From positions 868,001 to 932,000 of the forward strand of contig OCMG01000004.1 in assembly GCA_900215285.1 (NCBI GenBank): a DNA stretch of 64,000 nt, read 5' to 3'. Each line of letters opens with the position of its first letter. Positions within the stretch are counted from its first letter, which is position 1. Shown here piece by piece: positions 1-8,981 of the stretch. Both the position numbers and the translations under genes were made by a program. The notes below the pieces were generated by a model. The model saw only the letters and a program-made list of their open reading frames with translations. It ran no database searches and was not told the origin of the DNA. The stretch comes from Ensifer adhaerens. GTDB taxonomy: Bacteria > Pseudomonadota > Alphaproteobacteria > Rhizobiales > Rhizobiaceae.

Positions 1-2
1 CG

Positions 3-56
3 CCGACCGGAAAGCCCACCGGGCCGGTGGTGGCTAGCGGCAAGATCGGCGCCTGA
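3..56 (+). CDS. C-terminus of RskA-type anti-sigma factor (partial)
   Basis: Only the last 17 codons are in the window, ending PTGKPTGPVVASGKIGA before TGA at 54-56. The PTGxPTGPVxxxG pattern matches the extreme C-terminus of the periplasmic domain of anti-sigma-K factors (RskA family), membrane proteins that hold an ECF sigma factor inactive. The gene would lie directly upstream of a fasciclin protein, the same partnership as mycobacterial SigK/RskA with MPT70/MPT83. Identification rests on one short motif plus context; the rest of the gene lies before the window. Confidence 0.6.
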   Translation, partial: PTGKPTGPVVASGKIGA

Positions 57-124
57 GGCGCGCACGATACGATGCCTGGCGATATTGGATCAGTTTCAAT
101 CTAAAAATATAATCCGAATAAATT

Positions 125-151
125 TGAAACTTCCTTCACCCTCCCTCCGTA
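125..151 (+). promoter_or_regulatory. candidate ECF-type promoter for the fasciclin gene
   Basis: TGAAAC at 125-130 and CGTA at 148-151 are separated by 17 bases. AAC-N16/17-CGT spacing is a general feature of ECF sigma promoters. It would give a leader of about 130-175 bases before the fasciclin start. Found by eye; chance occurrence is quite possible. Confidence 0.3.
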
Positions 152-294
152 GATGTTCCCGTAACCCCAATGCAGAGAGCGCATGAGCCTGGATGCTCGA
201 GCGGTAAACTCCTGCATTACTACGAAGTACTGCACCGGTCTTCTGTCTAATATGGCGGAATCGTGAAACTTGCAGTGGGGGAGGAGCAGAATGA

Positions 295-312
295 GGCGTA
301 AGACCTTACGCC
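295..312 (+). repeat. perfect 8-bp inverted repeat upstream of the fasciclin gene
   Basis: GGCGTAAG (295-302) and CTTACGCC (305-312) form a perfect inverted repeat with a two-base spacer, 20 bases before the ATG at 333. It overlaps the alternative in-frame start at 291. It could be an operator or a small mRNA hairpin affecting start choice. Confidence 0.5.
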
Positions 313-332
313 CAGACAAAGTGGAGTCGACA

Positions 333-884
333 ATGTTGCAGAAACTGATCCGTATTCTCACCGTGACCAGCATCGCCGCCGTTCCGGCGATCGCACTTGC
401 CGCCAATCCGATGGTCGGCGGAGCCCCGATGTATCCCAACAAGAACATCGTCGAGAACGCCGTCAACTCGAAGGATCACACCACGCTCGTTGCCGCCGTG
501 AAGGCGGCCGGCCTGGTTCCGACGCTGGAAGGCAAGGGCCCGTTCACCGTCTTCGCCCCCACCAACGAAGCCTTCGCAAAGCTGCCGAAGGGCACGGTCG
601 AAACGCTGCTGAAGCCGGAAAACAAGGACAAGCTCGTCAAGATCCTGACCTGCCACGTCGTCGCCGCTGATGCGATGTCTTCGGCCATTGAAAAGATGAT
701 CAAGGATGACGGCGGCACCCACGACGTCAAGACCGTCGGCGGCTGCATCCTCAAGGCCAAGGAAAAGGGCGGCAAGATCACGCTGACTGACGAAAAGGGC
801 GATGTCGCCCATGTTACGATCGCCGACGTCAAGCAGTCGAACGGCGTGATCCACGTCATCGACCATGTGCTTCTGCCGAAGTGA
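333..884 (+). CDS. secreted fasciclin-domain protein
   Basis: A 183-residue protein with a signal peptide (basic MLQKLIR, hydrophobic core, AIALAA cleavage region) followed by a single FAS1 domain. Recognisable FAS1 elements are the H1-like FTVFAPTNEAFAKLP segment and the H2-like NGVIHVIDHVLLPK end. Fasciclin domains are extracytoplasmic adhesion or cell-surface modules; the exact role here is unknown. The ATG at 333 is preceded by GTGGAG at 321-326 and starts the signal peptide cleanly. An in-frame ATG at 291 has a stronger Shine-Dalgarno (GAGGAG at 281-286) and would add 14 residues to the N-region. The upstream gene encodes an RskA-like anti-sigma factor, so expression is probably under an ECF sigma factor (inference). 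Confidence 0.9.
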   Translation: MLQKLIRILTVTSIAAVPAIALAANPMVGGAPMYPNKNIVENAVNSKDHTTLVAAVKAAGLVPTLEGKGPFTVFAPTNEAFAKLPKGTVETLLKPENKDKLVKILTCHVVAADAMSSAIEKMIKDDGGTHDVKTVGGCILKAKEKGGKITLTDEKGDVAHVTIADVKQSNGVIHVIDHVLLPK

Positions 885-917
885 TCCGCGCCGGTTCGAC
901 ATGAACTGACGAGGACG

Positions 918-948
918 GAGCCCGCCGCATCCCATCTGCGGCGGGCTC
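918..948 (+). terminator. hairpin downstream of the fasciclin gene
   Basis: A perfect 12-bp stem (918-929 with 937-948) and a 7-base loop lie between the fasciclin gene and the convergent engB. There is no T-tract on either side, so it is a weak intrinsic terminator or a transcription barrier between convergent genes. Confidence 0.5.
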
Positions 949-992
949 ATCGCGTTAAGCGGGCCCTGCGCCGAGCGCGGGCCGATGCCTTA

Positions 993-1646
993 TCAGCTAC
1001 GAAGCGCCGTTTCGATGGCGGCGCGCAGTTCTTCCATTCCTTCACCCTTTTCCGATGAGGTGGCGAGCACGAATGGATAAGCGGCCGGGCGCTTGCGGAT
1101 CTTCTCGGCGGTCTCGGCCAGAAGCTTCACCACGGCCGGGGACTTGATCTTGTCGCACTTGGTCAGCACGACCTGATAGGAAACGGCTGCCTTGTCGAGC
1201 AGGCCGAGAACCTCCTCGTCATTCTTCTTGATCCCGTGGCGGCTGTCGATCAGCACATAGACGCGCTTGAGCGTGGCGCGGCCGCGCAGGTAGTCGAAGA
1301 TCAGCTTGGTCCAGTTGTCCACCGTCTCCTTCGGAGCCTGTGCATAGCCATAGCCCGGCATGTCGACCATGGCCGCCGGCGGCAGGTCGCCATCTTCTCC
1401 GGAATAGCCGTCCGGGACGAAGTAGTTGAGCTCCTGCGTCCGACCCGGCGTGTTGGACGTGCGCGCCAGTCCCTTGACGCCCGTCAACGCGTTGATCAGC
1501 GACGACTTGCCCACGTTGGAGCGGCCGGCAAAGGCGATCTCGGCGGGGCCTTCCGGCGGCAGGAATTTCAGCGATGGCACGCCGCGGATGAAAACCCACG
1601 GCTTGCCGAAAAGGGCGGCATCTCCAGCCTTGGCTTGCGGTTCCAT
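993..1646 (-). CDS. engB: ribosome biogenesis GTP-binding protein EngB/YsxC
   Basis: A 217-residue TrmE-Era-like GTPase needed for assembly of the large ribosomal subunit. Visible motifs: G1 P-loop [10 protein letters not shown]3 DMPGYG, G4 TKCD and the G5 TSS segment near the C-terminus. The start at 1646 (MEPQAKAGD) is supported by GGAGAG five bases upstream. Another in-frame ATG at 1676 has no clear ribosome site, and the open frame further upstream looks spurious. In many Rhizobiales engB directly follows yidC; here yidC is more than 7 kb away, with five unrelated genes between them. Confidence 0.95.
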   Translation of the reverse strand: MEPQAKAGDAALFGKPWVFIRGVPSLKFLPPEGPAEIAFAGRSNVGKSSLINALTGVKGLARTSNTPGRTQELNYFVPDGYSGEDGDLPPAAMVDMPGYGYAQAPKETVDNWTKLIFDYLRGRATLKRVYVLIDSRHGIKKNDEEVLGLLDKAAVSYQVVLTKCDKIKSPAVVKLLAETAEKIRKRPAAYPFVLATSSEKGEGMEELRAAIETALRS

Positions 1647-1887
1647 CAGTCTCTCCAGCGGGCCAGTTGAGTTCATCGGCAGCGGGCACCCGGTTTCAAG
1701 CCGGGGGTGCTTCAAGCGTGCCACCAGGCCGGAATTCAAGTTTTGCGTCGCAATGTCAAGCAAAACCGGCGAGGACCCCGCCTTCCAACCCGCTTCGCAG
1801 AGGTGCGCTGCCTCGCAGAAGAAAAGCAATTTAGGAAATACTAAATATTTTGGTCAATTGTGGCGGAATGGATTTTGAGGGGATTTC

Positions 1888-4383
1888 ATGGACAGCGCTC
1901 CGCGGCTGAAAGACGCCGCGCGTTACATCGAGGGGATCGTTTTCGTGCTCCGAAAGGAGCGCGGCAATCGGATTTTTGTCGAGCAGGCCTATGGGTCGTT
2001 GGGTCCGGTCAGCTTTATCGAGCCGTCCTTGAACCAATCGGTATTTGAGGCCGCGCTGGCCAGCATGCCCGAGATCAAGCGAAATGCATTCCTGGAAAAG
2101 ATGCAGGAATTCTTCCGCCTGCGCGGCAGCATCGACCACTTCATGGAGATCACGCTGGGCGAAGTGACCATGAATGTCGAGATCAGGGGCGAAGTGACCC
2201 AAGGCGCCGCCGGGGTCTTCATGTCCGGCTATGTTCGCGATTGTACCGAGACCGAGCGATTGGGCGCGAAGCGCAAGTCGGAGGTCGCGCTGAGCGCTGC
2301 GGTGCGGCTTTTTCCGGACATGGTCTGGCTGAAGGACGAGGACGGCCGGTATGTTCTTTGCAATGACATGTTTGACCGTTTCAATCGCGTTGGTAGCGGT
2401 GAACTGATTGGCAAGACGTCACGCGCGACCGAGCAGGGCGGCAGGGCGCCGATCCACGACCGAACCGATCTGGAGGCTTTCCATAGCAACGACATCGTGA
2501 CATTCGAGCATGCGGTGCCGGGCGGCAATGGTGAAACGCGCTTTTTCGACGTGCGGAAACTGGCGCTTCGCGACGACCAGGGCAAACCGATCGCCATCCT
2601 GGGCACGGCGCGGGAAACGACCGAATGGCGGCGGCTGGTCAACGAGTTGAAACAGAGCGAGCTCGCCTATCGTTCGCTCGCAGACAATATTCCGGACCGG
2701 TTGATCCGCTTCGGCCGCGATGGCGCCTATCTGCATACCAACCGCCCGATGCGGGAGTTCTTCAGCGCAATCGACTACCCTGGCCCGGAGCAACTGATGA
2801 GCGTGGACCCGAAGGCGTTGACCAACGGCCCCGCCGCCTGCGAGGTCATGGCCGCCGTGAACTCGGTGCTGGAGACCGGGAAATCGGTGACTCGGGAACT
2901 GGAATTCGTGGACCGCAATTCTGCCACCTCGGTTCATGAAATCCGCTTCTTTCCGGAATTCGGACCCGATGGGGCGGTCGATTCGGTGCTCGGCATCGGT
3001 CGCGACGTCACCGAACGCATGGAAATGGCGCGGCGGCTTGCCCGCAGCGAGGCAGAGCTTCATGCCCTGGCATTCCGCGACAGTCTGACGGGCCTTCACA
3101 ATCGCCGCTCCTTCCAGATGGTGCTGGGAACTGTTCTCGACGAGGCTCACCGATCCAAGTCCCTCAGCGCGCTGCTGCTTCTCGACATCGACAGATTCAA
3201 ATATGTCAACGATACGCTGGGGCATGCGGTCGGCGACGAACTCATTATGCAGTTCGGCCAGCGCCTGGTTCGTGCGGTGGGAGAGGAAGGCTATGTCAGC
3301 AGGCTGGGCGGCGATGAATTCGCCATCATCATGCCCGTTCTTGCTCAAGAAGCGGAAGCCTGGACCGTGGCGGAGCGCGTGCACCAGGCGCTGGCGACGC
3401 CGGTCAGCGTCAGCGTCGACAGCATCGCCATCACGACCAGTATCGGCATCGCCTTCGGCCTCGGCCAATCATCCGACCAGAATGAACTGTTCCGTTTTGC
3501 CGACATGGCGCTCTATGCGGCAAAATCGGAGGGGCGCGCCCGCACCGCAATCTACGATAAAGGCATGGCCGCACAGGCAGAGCGACGCTTCGAACTCGAA
3601 ACGCTGATCAATGAAGGACTGCGCAACAACGAGTTCACCGCCTATTTCCAGACGAAGATCGACCTGGTGACCGGGGAGATCAACGGTGTGGAGGCGCTGT
3701 GCCGCTGGATTCGGCCGGATGGCAAGTCCTTTTCGCCCGCAGAATTCATCCCCATGGCCGAGGAAACCGGCCAGATCATCGAGATCGGCCGGCGCGTGCT
3801 GGTCGATGCCTGCCGACTTGCTGTCAGCATCAACGCCGATCGGCAGACGCCGATACCGGTTTCGGTGAACGTGTCAGCGCGGCAATTGCTGTTTGGCGGC
3901 TTTCTCGGCACGCTGGGTGCCAGCCTCGAGGAAACCGGCTGCGCGGCCAGCTGGCTTGAGCTGGAACTGACGGAAAGCCTGCTGCTGGGCGAAGACAGCA
4001 ACACCAGCGAGACGCTCGACGCCATCGTGAAGCTTGGCGTCTCGCTGACGGTGGACGACTTCGGAACTGGCTATTCCTCGTTGAGCTACATCGCCCGCTT
4101 CCCCATCACCACGCTGAAGATCGATCAGTCCTTCGTGCGCGACCTCGAAAGCAACAGCAAGAACGCCGTGCTCTGTCGCGCCATCATCTCCATGGCCCAG
4201 GGGCTTGGGCTGCGGACGGTGGCCGAAGGAATTGAAACGCATGACGTTGCCGCACGGCTCCGGGCGCTCGGTTGCAAGACAGGCCAGGGTTTCCTCTGGA
4301 GCAGGCCCGAAGCAGCCGAGACGGTGGTGGCCGCGCTTCGCCGCCAAACCACCGGCTCCCCATGCGGGGCCGTGGCCGGCTAG
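1888..4383 (+). CDS. PAS-GGDEF-EAL cyclic-di-GMP signalling protein
   Basis: An 831-residue soluble sensor-enzyme. The N-terminal ~120 residues are of no recognised family. Two PAS-like domains follow (about 130-250, DMVWLKDEDGRYVLCND; about 255-385, IPDRLIRFGRDGAYLHTN), then a GGDEF domain from about residue 391 with intact GGDEF at 474-478, and an EAL domain with EAL at 602-604, ELTE, DDFGTGYSSL and the AEGIE glutamate. Both cyclase and phosphodiesterase motifs look intact, so it may make or break c-di-GMP depending on the PAS signal. There is no membrane segment. ATG follows GAGGGG. The TAG stop is the first three bases of a palindromic repeat. Confidence 0.93.
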   Translation: MDSAPRLKDAARYIEGIVFVLRKERGNRIFVEQAYGSLGPVSFIEPSLNQSVFEAALASMPEIKRNAFLEKMQEFFRLRGSIDHFMEITLGEVTMNVEIRGEVTQGAAGVFMSGYVRDCTETERLGAKRKSEVALSAAVRLFPDMVWLKDEDGRYVLCNDMFDRFNRVGSGELIGKTSRATEQGGRAPIHDRTDLEAFHSNDIVTFEHAVPGGNGETRFFDVRKLALRDDQGKPIAILGTARETTEWRRLVNELKQSELAYRSLADNIPDRLIRFGRDGAYLHTNRPMREFFSAIDYPGPEQLMSVDPKALTNGPAACEVMAAVNSVLETGKSVTRELEFVDRNSATSVHEIRFFPEFGPDGAVDSVLGIGRDVTERMEMARRLARSEAELHALAFRDSLTGLHNRRSFQMVLGTVLDEAHRSKSLSALLLLDIDRFKYVNDTLGHAVGDELIMQFGQRLVRAVGEEGYVSRLGGDEFAIIMPVLAQEAEAWTVAERVHQALATPVSVSVDSIAITTSIGIAFGLGQSSDQNELFRFADMALYAAKSEGRARTAIYDKGMAAQAERRFELETLINEGLRNNEFTAYFQTKIDLVTGEINGVEALCRWIRPDGKSFSPAEFIPMAEETGQIIEIGRRVLVDACRLAVSINADRQTPIPVSVNVSARQLLFGGFLGTLGASLEETGCAASWLELELTESLLLGEDSNTSETLDAIVKLGVSLTVDDFGTGYSSLSYIARFPITTLKIDQSFVRDLESNSKNAVLCRAIISMAQGLGLRTVAEGIETHDVAARLRALGCKTGQGFLWSRPEAAETVVAALRRQTTGSPCGAVAG

Positions 4384-4428
4384 AGCAATTCCAGCGAAAC
4401 CAGTTTCCACTTTCGCTGGCATTGCTTC
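4381..4428 (+). repeat. rhizobial-type intergenic palindromic repeat, copy 1
   Basis: Arms GAGCAAT (4383-4389) plus CCAGCGAAA (4391-4399) pair with TTTCGCTGG (4411-4419) plus ATTGCTTC (4421-4428), giving a long imperfect hairpin. The TAGAGCA edge is typical of the abundant TAGAGCATTT-type palindromes between rhizobial genes. The stop codon of the preceding GGDEF/EAL gene lies in the repeat edge. A second, diverged copy is at 32425-32466. Confidence 0.6.
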
Positions 4429-4446
4429 CAATCCGGGCGGAAATGC

Positions 4447-4468
4447 AAAAGGCCGCCCAAAGGCGGCC
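4447..4468 (-). terminator. intrinsic terminator of the transaldolase gene
   Basis: GGCCGCC (4451-4457), loop CAAA, GGCGGCC (4462-4468). Read on the minus strand, the hairpin is followed by TTTT (4450-4447), placing it about 50 bases after the tal stop. Confidence 0.7.
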
Positions 4469-4517
4469 CTGTCTCGCTGGTGTCTCGATCGTCCGCCCGA
4501 TGGGCGAAGAATGTCGA

Positions 4518-5471
4518 TCAGCCCATGGCCTTGGCGACAATCTCGCGAAGCTTGCCCAGATCCTTGGCAAAGGCACGGATACCTTCAGAAAGCTTCTCGG
4601 TCGCCATGGCGTCCTCGTTCAGCATCCAGCGGAAGGTCTTCTCGTCCATCGCGATCTTCTCGACCGGCGTGATCTTTTCTTCCGACAGGACGCGCTTGAG
4701 CGTGCCCTTGTCAGCGTCCAGCTCGTCCATCAGCTGGGGCGAGATGGTCAGCCGGTCACAGCCCGCCAACGCTTCGATCTCGCCGATATTGCGGAAGGAT
4801 GCGCCCATGACGACCGTCTTGACGCCATGCGCCTTGTAGTAGTTGTAGATGGCGCGGACCGATACGACGCCCGGATCGGTCTCCGAGGTATAGTCCTCGC
4901 CGGTCGATTTCTTGTACCAATCGAGGATGCGGCCGACGAAGGGCGAGATCAGGAACACGCCGGCATCGGCGCAGGCCACGGCCTGTGCCATCGAGAAGAG
5001 TAGCGTCAGGTTGCAGTTGATGCCCTCCTTTTCCAGGACTTCCGCGGCGCGGATGCCTTCCCAGGTCGAGGCCAGCTTGATGAGGATACGATCCTTCTCG
5101 ATGCCGCGGGCCTTGTAGTCGGCGATGATTTCGCGCGCCTTGGCGATCGAGCCTTCGATGTCGAAGGAAAGGTCCGCATTGACCTCCGTCGAGACACGAC
5201 CAGGCACCAGCTTCGTCAGCTCGGCTCCGACCGAAACGGCGAGCCGATCGGTAACGGCGGCAACCGCCTCGTCATGCGGGCGACCGGAGGCCTTGCCCCA
5301 GGCGATCGCCTCGGCGAACACGTCCTTGAACATGTCCGTGCCGAGCGCCTTCAGGACGATCGACGGGTTGGTCGTGCAGTCGACCGGCTTCAGCCGCGCT
5401 ACGGCTTCGATATCGCCGGTGTCGGCAACGACGGTGGTCATTGCGCGCAATTGTTCAAGCTTGGATGTCAC
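4518..5471 (-). CDS. tal: transaldolase, TalB type
   Basis: A 317-residue transaldolase of the non-oxidative pentose phosphate pathway, moving a dihydroxyacetone unit from sedoheptulose-7-phosphate to glyceraldehyde-3-phosphate. The Schiff-base lysine is K132 in [11 protein letters not shown], the same number as in E. coli Tal[12 protein letters not shown] and [15 protein letters not shown] are family hallmarks. The start is GTG at 5471 with GGGAGAAG a few bases upstream. In-frame ATGs further upstream would add about 48 non-homologous residues. Monocistronic, with a terminator downstream. Confidence 0.95.
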   Translation of the reverse strand: MTSKLEQLRAMTTVVADTGDIEAVARLKPVDCTTNPSIVLKALGTDMFKDVFAEAIAWGKASGRPHDEAVAAVTDRLAVSVGAELTKLVPGRVSTEVNADLSFDIEGSIAKAREIIADYKARGIEKDRILIKLASTWEGIRAAEVLEKEGINCNLTLLFSMAQAVACADAGVFLISPFVGRILDWYKKSTGEDYTSETDPGVVSVRAIYNYYKAHGVKTVVMGASFRNIGEIEALAGCDRLTISPQLMDELDADKGTLKRVLSEEKITPVEKIAMDEKTFRWMLNEDAMATEKLSEGIRAFAKDLGKLREIVAKAMG

Positions 5472-5623
5472 GTTCTTCTCCCGTCGTCTTTTGCCGGCTC
5501 GACCGGCCGTCGCGCCGTTCCCGGTCATGCCGGAAACCGACGCTGTTTGAGACCTTATTCCCAACAATGATGCGGCCATGTCAATCGATTTATATCGATT
5601 GAATAGCAAATTCACCTGATGCT

Positions 5624-6019
5624 TCAGACACTACCGGCTGCGTAGGCCTGTCGCGCCAGCCGGATGGCGCCATGATTCGTTTCGGCCCATTCGATCAGAA
5701 CACCGAGCGGGCTGAGCAGAGATCGGCCGAGCGGCGTCAGCTTGTATTCGACGCTGGGCGGCACAGTGGCAAAGACCGTGCGCTCGACCAGCCCATCGCG
5801 CTGCAGGTCCTTGAGCGTCTGCGTCAGCATGCGCTGCGAGATGTCCGGAATGGAGCGTCTAAGTTCGCCAAACCGGTGAGTCTTCTCGCCGAGCAGGCCA
5901 ATGATCAACGTGCTCCATTTGTCGCCCAGTTGGCCCAGAACATCGCGCACCGGGCAATTTCCCGCGTCGAAACTTTCAAACCGCGAACGAATGTCGCCGA
6001 TCGCCTGCACATTGCTCAT
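5624..6019 (-). CDS. HxlR-family transcriptional regulator, QorR-like
   Basis: A 131-residue winged-helix regulator with the HxlR signature [19 protein letters not shown] near residue 22 and the second helix region [19 protein letters not shown]. The cysteine in the CPVR motif is the redox-sensing residue in HxlR members of the HypR/QorR/YodB type. It is divergent from a QorB-like oxidoreductase gene, the usual pairing of such a regulator with its target. It probably represses both genes and is released by quinones or electrophiles (inference from family and layout). AAAGG lies before the ATG. Confidence 0.88.
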   Translation of the reverse strand: MSNVQAIGDIRSRFESFDAGNCPVRDVLGQLGDKWSTLIIGLLGEKTHRFGELRRSIPDISQRMLTQTLKDLQRDGLVERTVFATVPPSVEYKLTPLGRSLLSPLGVLIEWAETNHGAIRLARQAYAAGSV

Positions 6020-6202
6020 GGGTGGTTACCTTTCTGTGCCCAGGGCCGCAAACACTGCCTACTTTACAGCCTAACTTTCATATCGTAGCCCTAGTTACCG
6101 AAAGAGACAACAGTGCAGGAACGCATCTTTTGTCGCCTTCCCGGAACAGTTCTGCCTCTGGCAAACAAGCCCTTGCCCATAAGTCCATGAAAGGATGAAT
6201 TC

Positions 6203-7093
6203 ATGTCCGATACGCTTCTCGTCACCGGCGCTTCCGGCCAGTTCGGTCGACTCGTCATCAAGCATCTTATCGAAACGCAAGGCGTCGCGCCTGGTTCCAT
6301 CGTCGCGGCCAGCCGCGATCCATCGAAGCTTGCCGACATCGCCGCCAAGGGCGTGAAGACGGTTGCCGCCGATTTCGACGATGCCGCCTCGCTGGAAAAA
6401 GCCTTTGCCGGCGTCAACCGCCTGCTCATCGTCTCGACGGATGCCCTGGACGGCACTGATCGTCGCCTGCGCCAGCACACCGCCGCCGTTGCCGCGGCCA
6501 AGGCTGCCGGGGTCGGCCACATCGTCTACACCTCGATGCCGCTGCCGGAGGAATCGCTTGTTACGTTTGCGCCTGATCACCTCGGTACCGAGAATGCCAT
6601 CAAAGCCTCGGGTTTGGGCTACACGATCCTGCGCAACAGCTGGTACATGGAAAACCTCTTCGCCTCGATCCCGAACGCGCTGAAGACCGGCCAGTGGTTC
6701 ACGGCTGCCGGTCAGGGCAAGACGGCCTATGTGACGCGCGAAGACCTCGCCCGCACCGCAGCCGCCGTGCTTGCCTCCTCCGACACCTCCAGCAAGACCT
6801 ACACGCTGACCGGCACGGAGGCGCTGACCAATGACGAGATCGCAGCGCTCGCCTCCCAGATCATGGGCAAAGCCATCCAGGTCGTGCATGTTCCGGATGA
6901 AGGCCTGCTGCAGGGCATGATTGCCGCCGGCGTGCCGGAATTCGTGGCCCCCACCTATCTCTCCTTTGACACCAATACGCGCGCCGGCAAGCTCGCCACG
7001 GTGACGAGCGATATCGAGACGCTGACCGGCAAGGCGCCGATCACGCTGAAAAGCTTCTTCGAAGCAACCAAGGACGCCTTCCTGGCCGCCTGA
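6203..7093 (+). CDS. NAD(P)H-dependent quinone oxidoreductase, QorB/NmrA-like
   Basis: A 296-residue atypical short-chain dehydrogenase of the NmrA group. The N-terminal nucleotide-binding motif is TGASGQFGRLV (G-x-x-G-x-x-G). The rest matches the E. coli QorB (YtfG) pattern, including GHIVYTSMPL and TILRNSWYMEN. Likely reduces quinones or related electrophiles in the cytoplasm. AAGGA eight bases before the ATG sets the start. It is divergent from an HxlR regulator, equivalent to the ytfG/ytfH pair of E. coli. A strong hairpin follows the stop. Confidence 0.85.
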   Translation: MSDTLLVTGASGQFGRLVIKHLIETQGVAPGSIVAASRDPSKLADIAAKGVKTVAADFDDAASLEKAFAGVNRLLIVSTDALDGTDRRLRQHTAAVAAAKAAGVGHIVYTSMPLPEESLVTFAPDHLGTENAIKASGLGYTILRNSWYMENLFASIPNALKTGQWFTAAGQGKTAYVTREDLARTAAAVLASSDTSSKTYTLTGTEALTNDEIAALASQIMGKAIQVVHVPDEGLLQGMIAAGVPEFVAPTYLSFDTNTRAGKLATVTSDIETLTGKAPITLKSFFEATKDAFLAA

Positions 7094-7108
7094 GCCGGCA
7101 TGTGATGG

Positions 7109-7141
7109 AAACCGGCCCGGAGCACGCGTCCGGGCCGGTTT
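7109..7141 (+). terminator. hairpin terminator after the QorB-like gene
   Basis: A perfect 13-bp stem (7109-7121 with 7129-7141) and a 7-base loop begin 16 bases after the stop codon. The T-tract is only three bases, but the stem is long and GC-rich. Confidence 0.65.
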
Positions 7142-7193
7142 CAGGCTCACGCAAGCCGCTGTTTCTACAAGATGGAAACGGCGGACGGGCGAC

Positions 7194-8918
7194 ATGAGCA
7201 CGGAAGATCAAGTCAGCGAAATTCTGCAGGCGTTCAGCGCGGGCGACTGGCGATTATGCCTCACCCGGGCAGCCTTGCTGCTGACGGAGGGCAATCCGCC
7301 GGCGCCGGTGCTTCTGGCGGCGGCGCAATCCTATTCCCGCCTCGGCCACATGCCGGAAGCCGCGCATTTCTACGAACTTGCCGCCGACCTGTTGCCGGAT
7401 CAGGCCCCGCTTCTGCTGACGCTGGCGGCGCGCATCCGCGTCCAGATCTTCGAAGACAACAAGGCGCTGGCGCTGATCCGTCGGGTTCAGGCGCTGGGAC
7501 CGCTTGGCGTGGACGCGCTCTTCACGCTGCGACAGCTGTTACGGCCGCGCCTGGCGCTGGCCGAACTGTCGCGTCTTGATGGCCGGGTTCATCAGGCCAT
7601 GCTGGCGGGCGAGGCCTGGACATTCGAAAATGAAGACCCGCTCTTCCATCTCATGTGGTGCGGCGACGAACGACTGAACAGCCTTGTTCGTCACATGCCG
7701 ATCGGGAAACCCTTCACGCCGCAGATGCGGGCCGCGCGCCGCGCACGGCCACATCGCTATGGCGAGAAGATTCGTATCGGCTATCTCAGCAACGACGTCT
7801 CCGACCAGCACCCGACAATGATCCTGTTCCAGGGCGTGCTGGATGCGCATGACCCCGATCGCTTCGAGATCACGCTGTTCTGCTATTCCGATGCCGATAT
7901 CGTTGCCAGCGATCTCGAATTTCGCAAACGCTACCCGAATCTCGTCGTCATCCGTGATCTCGACGATGATAAAGCCGCCGATCTCATTCGTGGCCTCGGG
8001 ATCGACATTCTCGTTGATATGAAGGGCCATACGCGCGACGCGCGCGTCGATCTGGTCAATCGGGGGCTGGCGCCCGTGCAGGTCGCCTGGCTCGGATTTC
8101 CGGGCACATGCTACGGCATCGATTGCGACTATGTCATCGGTGATCCGATCGTGCTGCCCGATGGCTCCGAGCCGTACTTTCACGAACTCTTCTGCCGCCT
8201 GCCGGAAACCTACCAGTGCAACGACTGGCAGCGACGTCCGCGGCCGATCGCCACCCAGCCGCGCTACAGGCTTGGCCTTCCGGAGGACAAGATCGTGTTC
8301 GGCTCGTTCAACAAGCCAGCAAAAATCAATACGCGTGTCGCGGGTCTCTGGGCGCGAGTGCTGCAGGCTGTTCCGGACTCGGTTTTGTGGGTCCTGTGCC
8401 AGTCCAGCCCGGCGCGGGAAAACTTCACCGCGCACATGAAGGCTCTGGGCATCGATCCCGCGCGCATCCTCTATATGCCGAGGGCCGACTATGCCGAGCA
8501 TGTGGCGCGTATAGGAGCAGCCGACGTGGCGCTCGACACCTTTCCCTATAGCGGCCACACGACCACTTCGGATTGCCTGTGGGCCGGCGTTCCCGTCGTC
8601 GCCCTGAAAGGCAGCAATTTCGCCTCACGCGTCTCCGAAAGCCTGCTTTCGGCCATCGGTCTCGCCGACCTGGTTGCCCCTGACGAGGATGCCTTCGTCG
8701 ATGCGGCCGTCACGATCGCCCGCAGCCCGCTGCGCCGCAAGGCTCTGAAGGCCCGCATCGAACAGAATCGGGTTCGCCTGCCGCTCTTCGACACCGAGCG
8801 CTTTACCCGTCATCTGGAAAGGGCTTTCGAGATGATGGTGGAACGTGCGGCTCAGGGCCTGCCGCCGCAGGCATTCAACGTTCCCGCCCTGCCGCCGCGC
8901 AAGGGCCCCTTCACCTGA
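7194..8918 (+). CDS. TPR protein with O-GlcNAc-transferase-like (GT41) domain
   Basis: A 574-residue protein. The N-terminal ~180 residues are helical and TPR-like (YSRLGHMPEAAHFYELAADLLP). From about residue 195 it matches the glycosyltransferase 41 catalytic region of OGT/SPINDLY: RIGYLSNDVSDQHP, the FGSFNKPAKI loop, RILYMPRADYAEH and DTFPYSGHTTTSDCLWAGVPV. Family members transfer a sugar from UDP-GlcNAc or a related donor onto proteins; donor and target here are unknown. It stands alone between convergent or divergent neighbours, with no obvious pathway partner. The assignment to GT41 is firm; protein glycosylation is inferred. Confidence 0.88.
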   Translation: MSTEDQVSEILQAFSAGDWRLCLTRAALLLTEGNPPAPVLLAAAQSYSRLGHMPEAAHFYELAADLLPDQAPLLLTLAARIRVQIFEDNKALALIRRVQALGPLGVDALFTLRQLLRPRLALAELSRLDGRVHQAMLAGEAWTFENEDPLFHLMWCGDERLNSLVRHMPIGKPFTPQMRAARRARPHRYGEKIRIGYLSNDVSDQHPTMILFQGVLDAHDPDRFEITLFCYSDADIVASDLEFRKRYPNLVVIRDLDDDKAADLIRGLGIDILVDMKGHTRDARVDLVNRGLAPVQVAWLGFPGTCYGIDCDYVIGDPIVLPDGSEPYFHELFCRLPETYQCNDWQRRPRPIATQPRYRLGLPEDKIVFGSFNKPAKINTRVAGLWARVLQAVPDSVLWVLCQSSPARENFTAHMKALGIDPARILYMPRADYAEHVARIGAADVALDTFPYSGHTTTSDCLWAGVPVVALKGSNFASRVSESLLSAIGLADLVAPDEDAFVDAAVTIARSPLRRKALKARIEQNRVRLPLFDTERFTRHLERAFEMMVERAAQGLPPQAFNVPALPPRKGPFT

Positions 8919-8921
8919 TCA

Positions 8922-8955
8922 CAAAAAGAAACCCCGATGCCTGGGGCACCGGGGT
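8922..8955 (-). terminator. intrinsic terminator of the rpmH-rnpA-yidC operon
   Basis: The arms ACCCCGATGCC and GGCACCGGGGT (8931-8955, one mismatch) are followed on the minus strand by TTTCTTTTT (8930-8922). It lies 27 bases after the yidC stop. Confidence 0.8.
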
Positions 8956-8981
8956 CAATCCTGTTCGATCGAACGCGGCCG

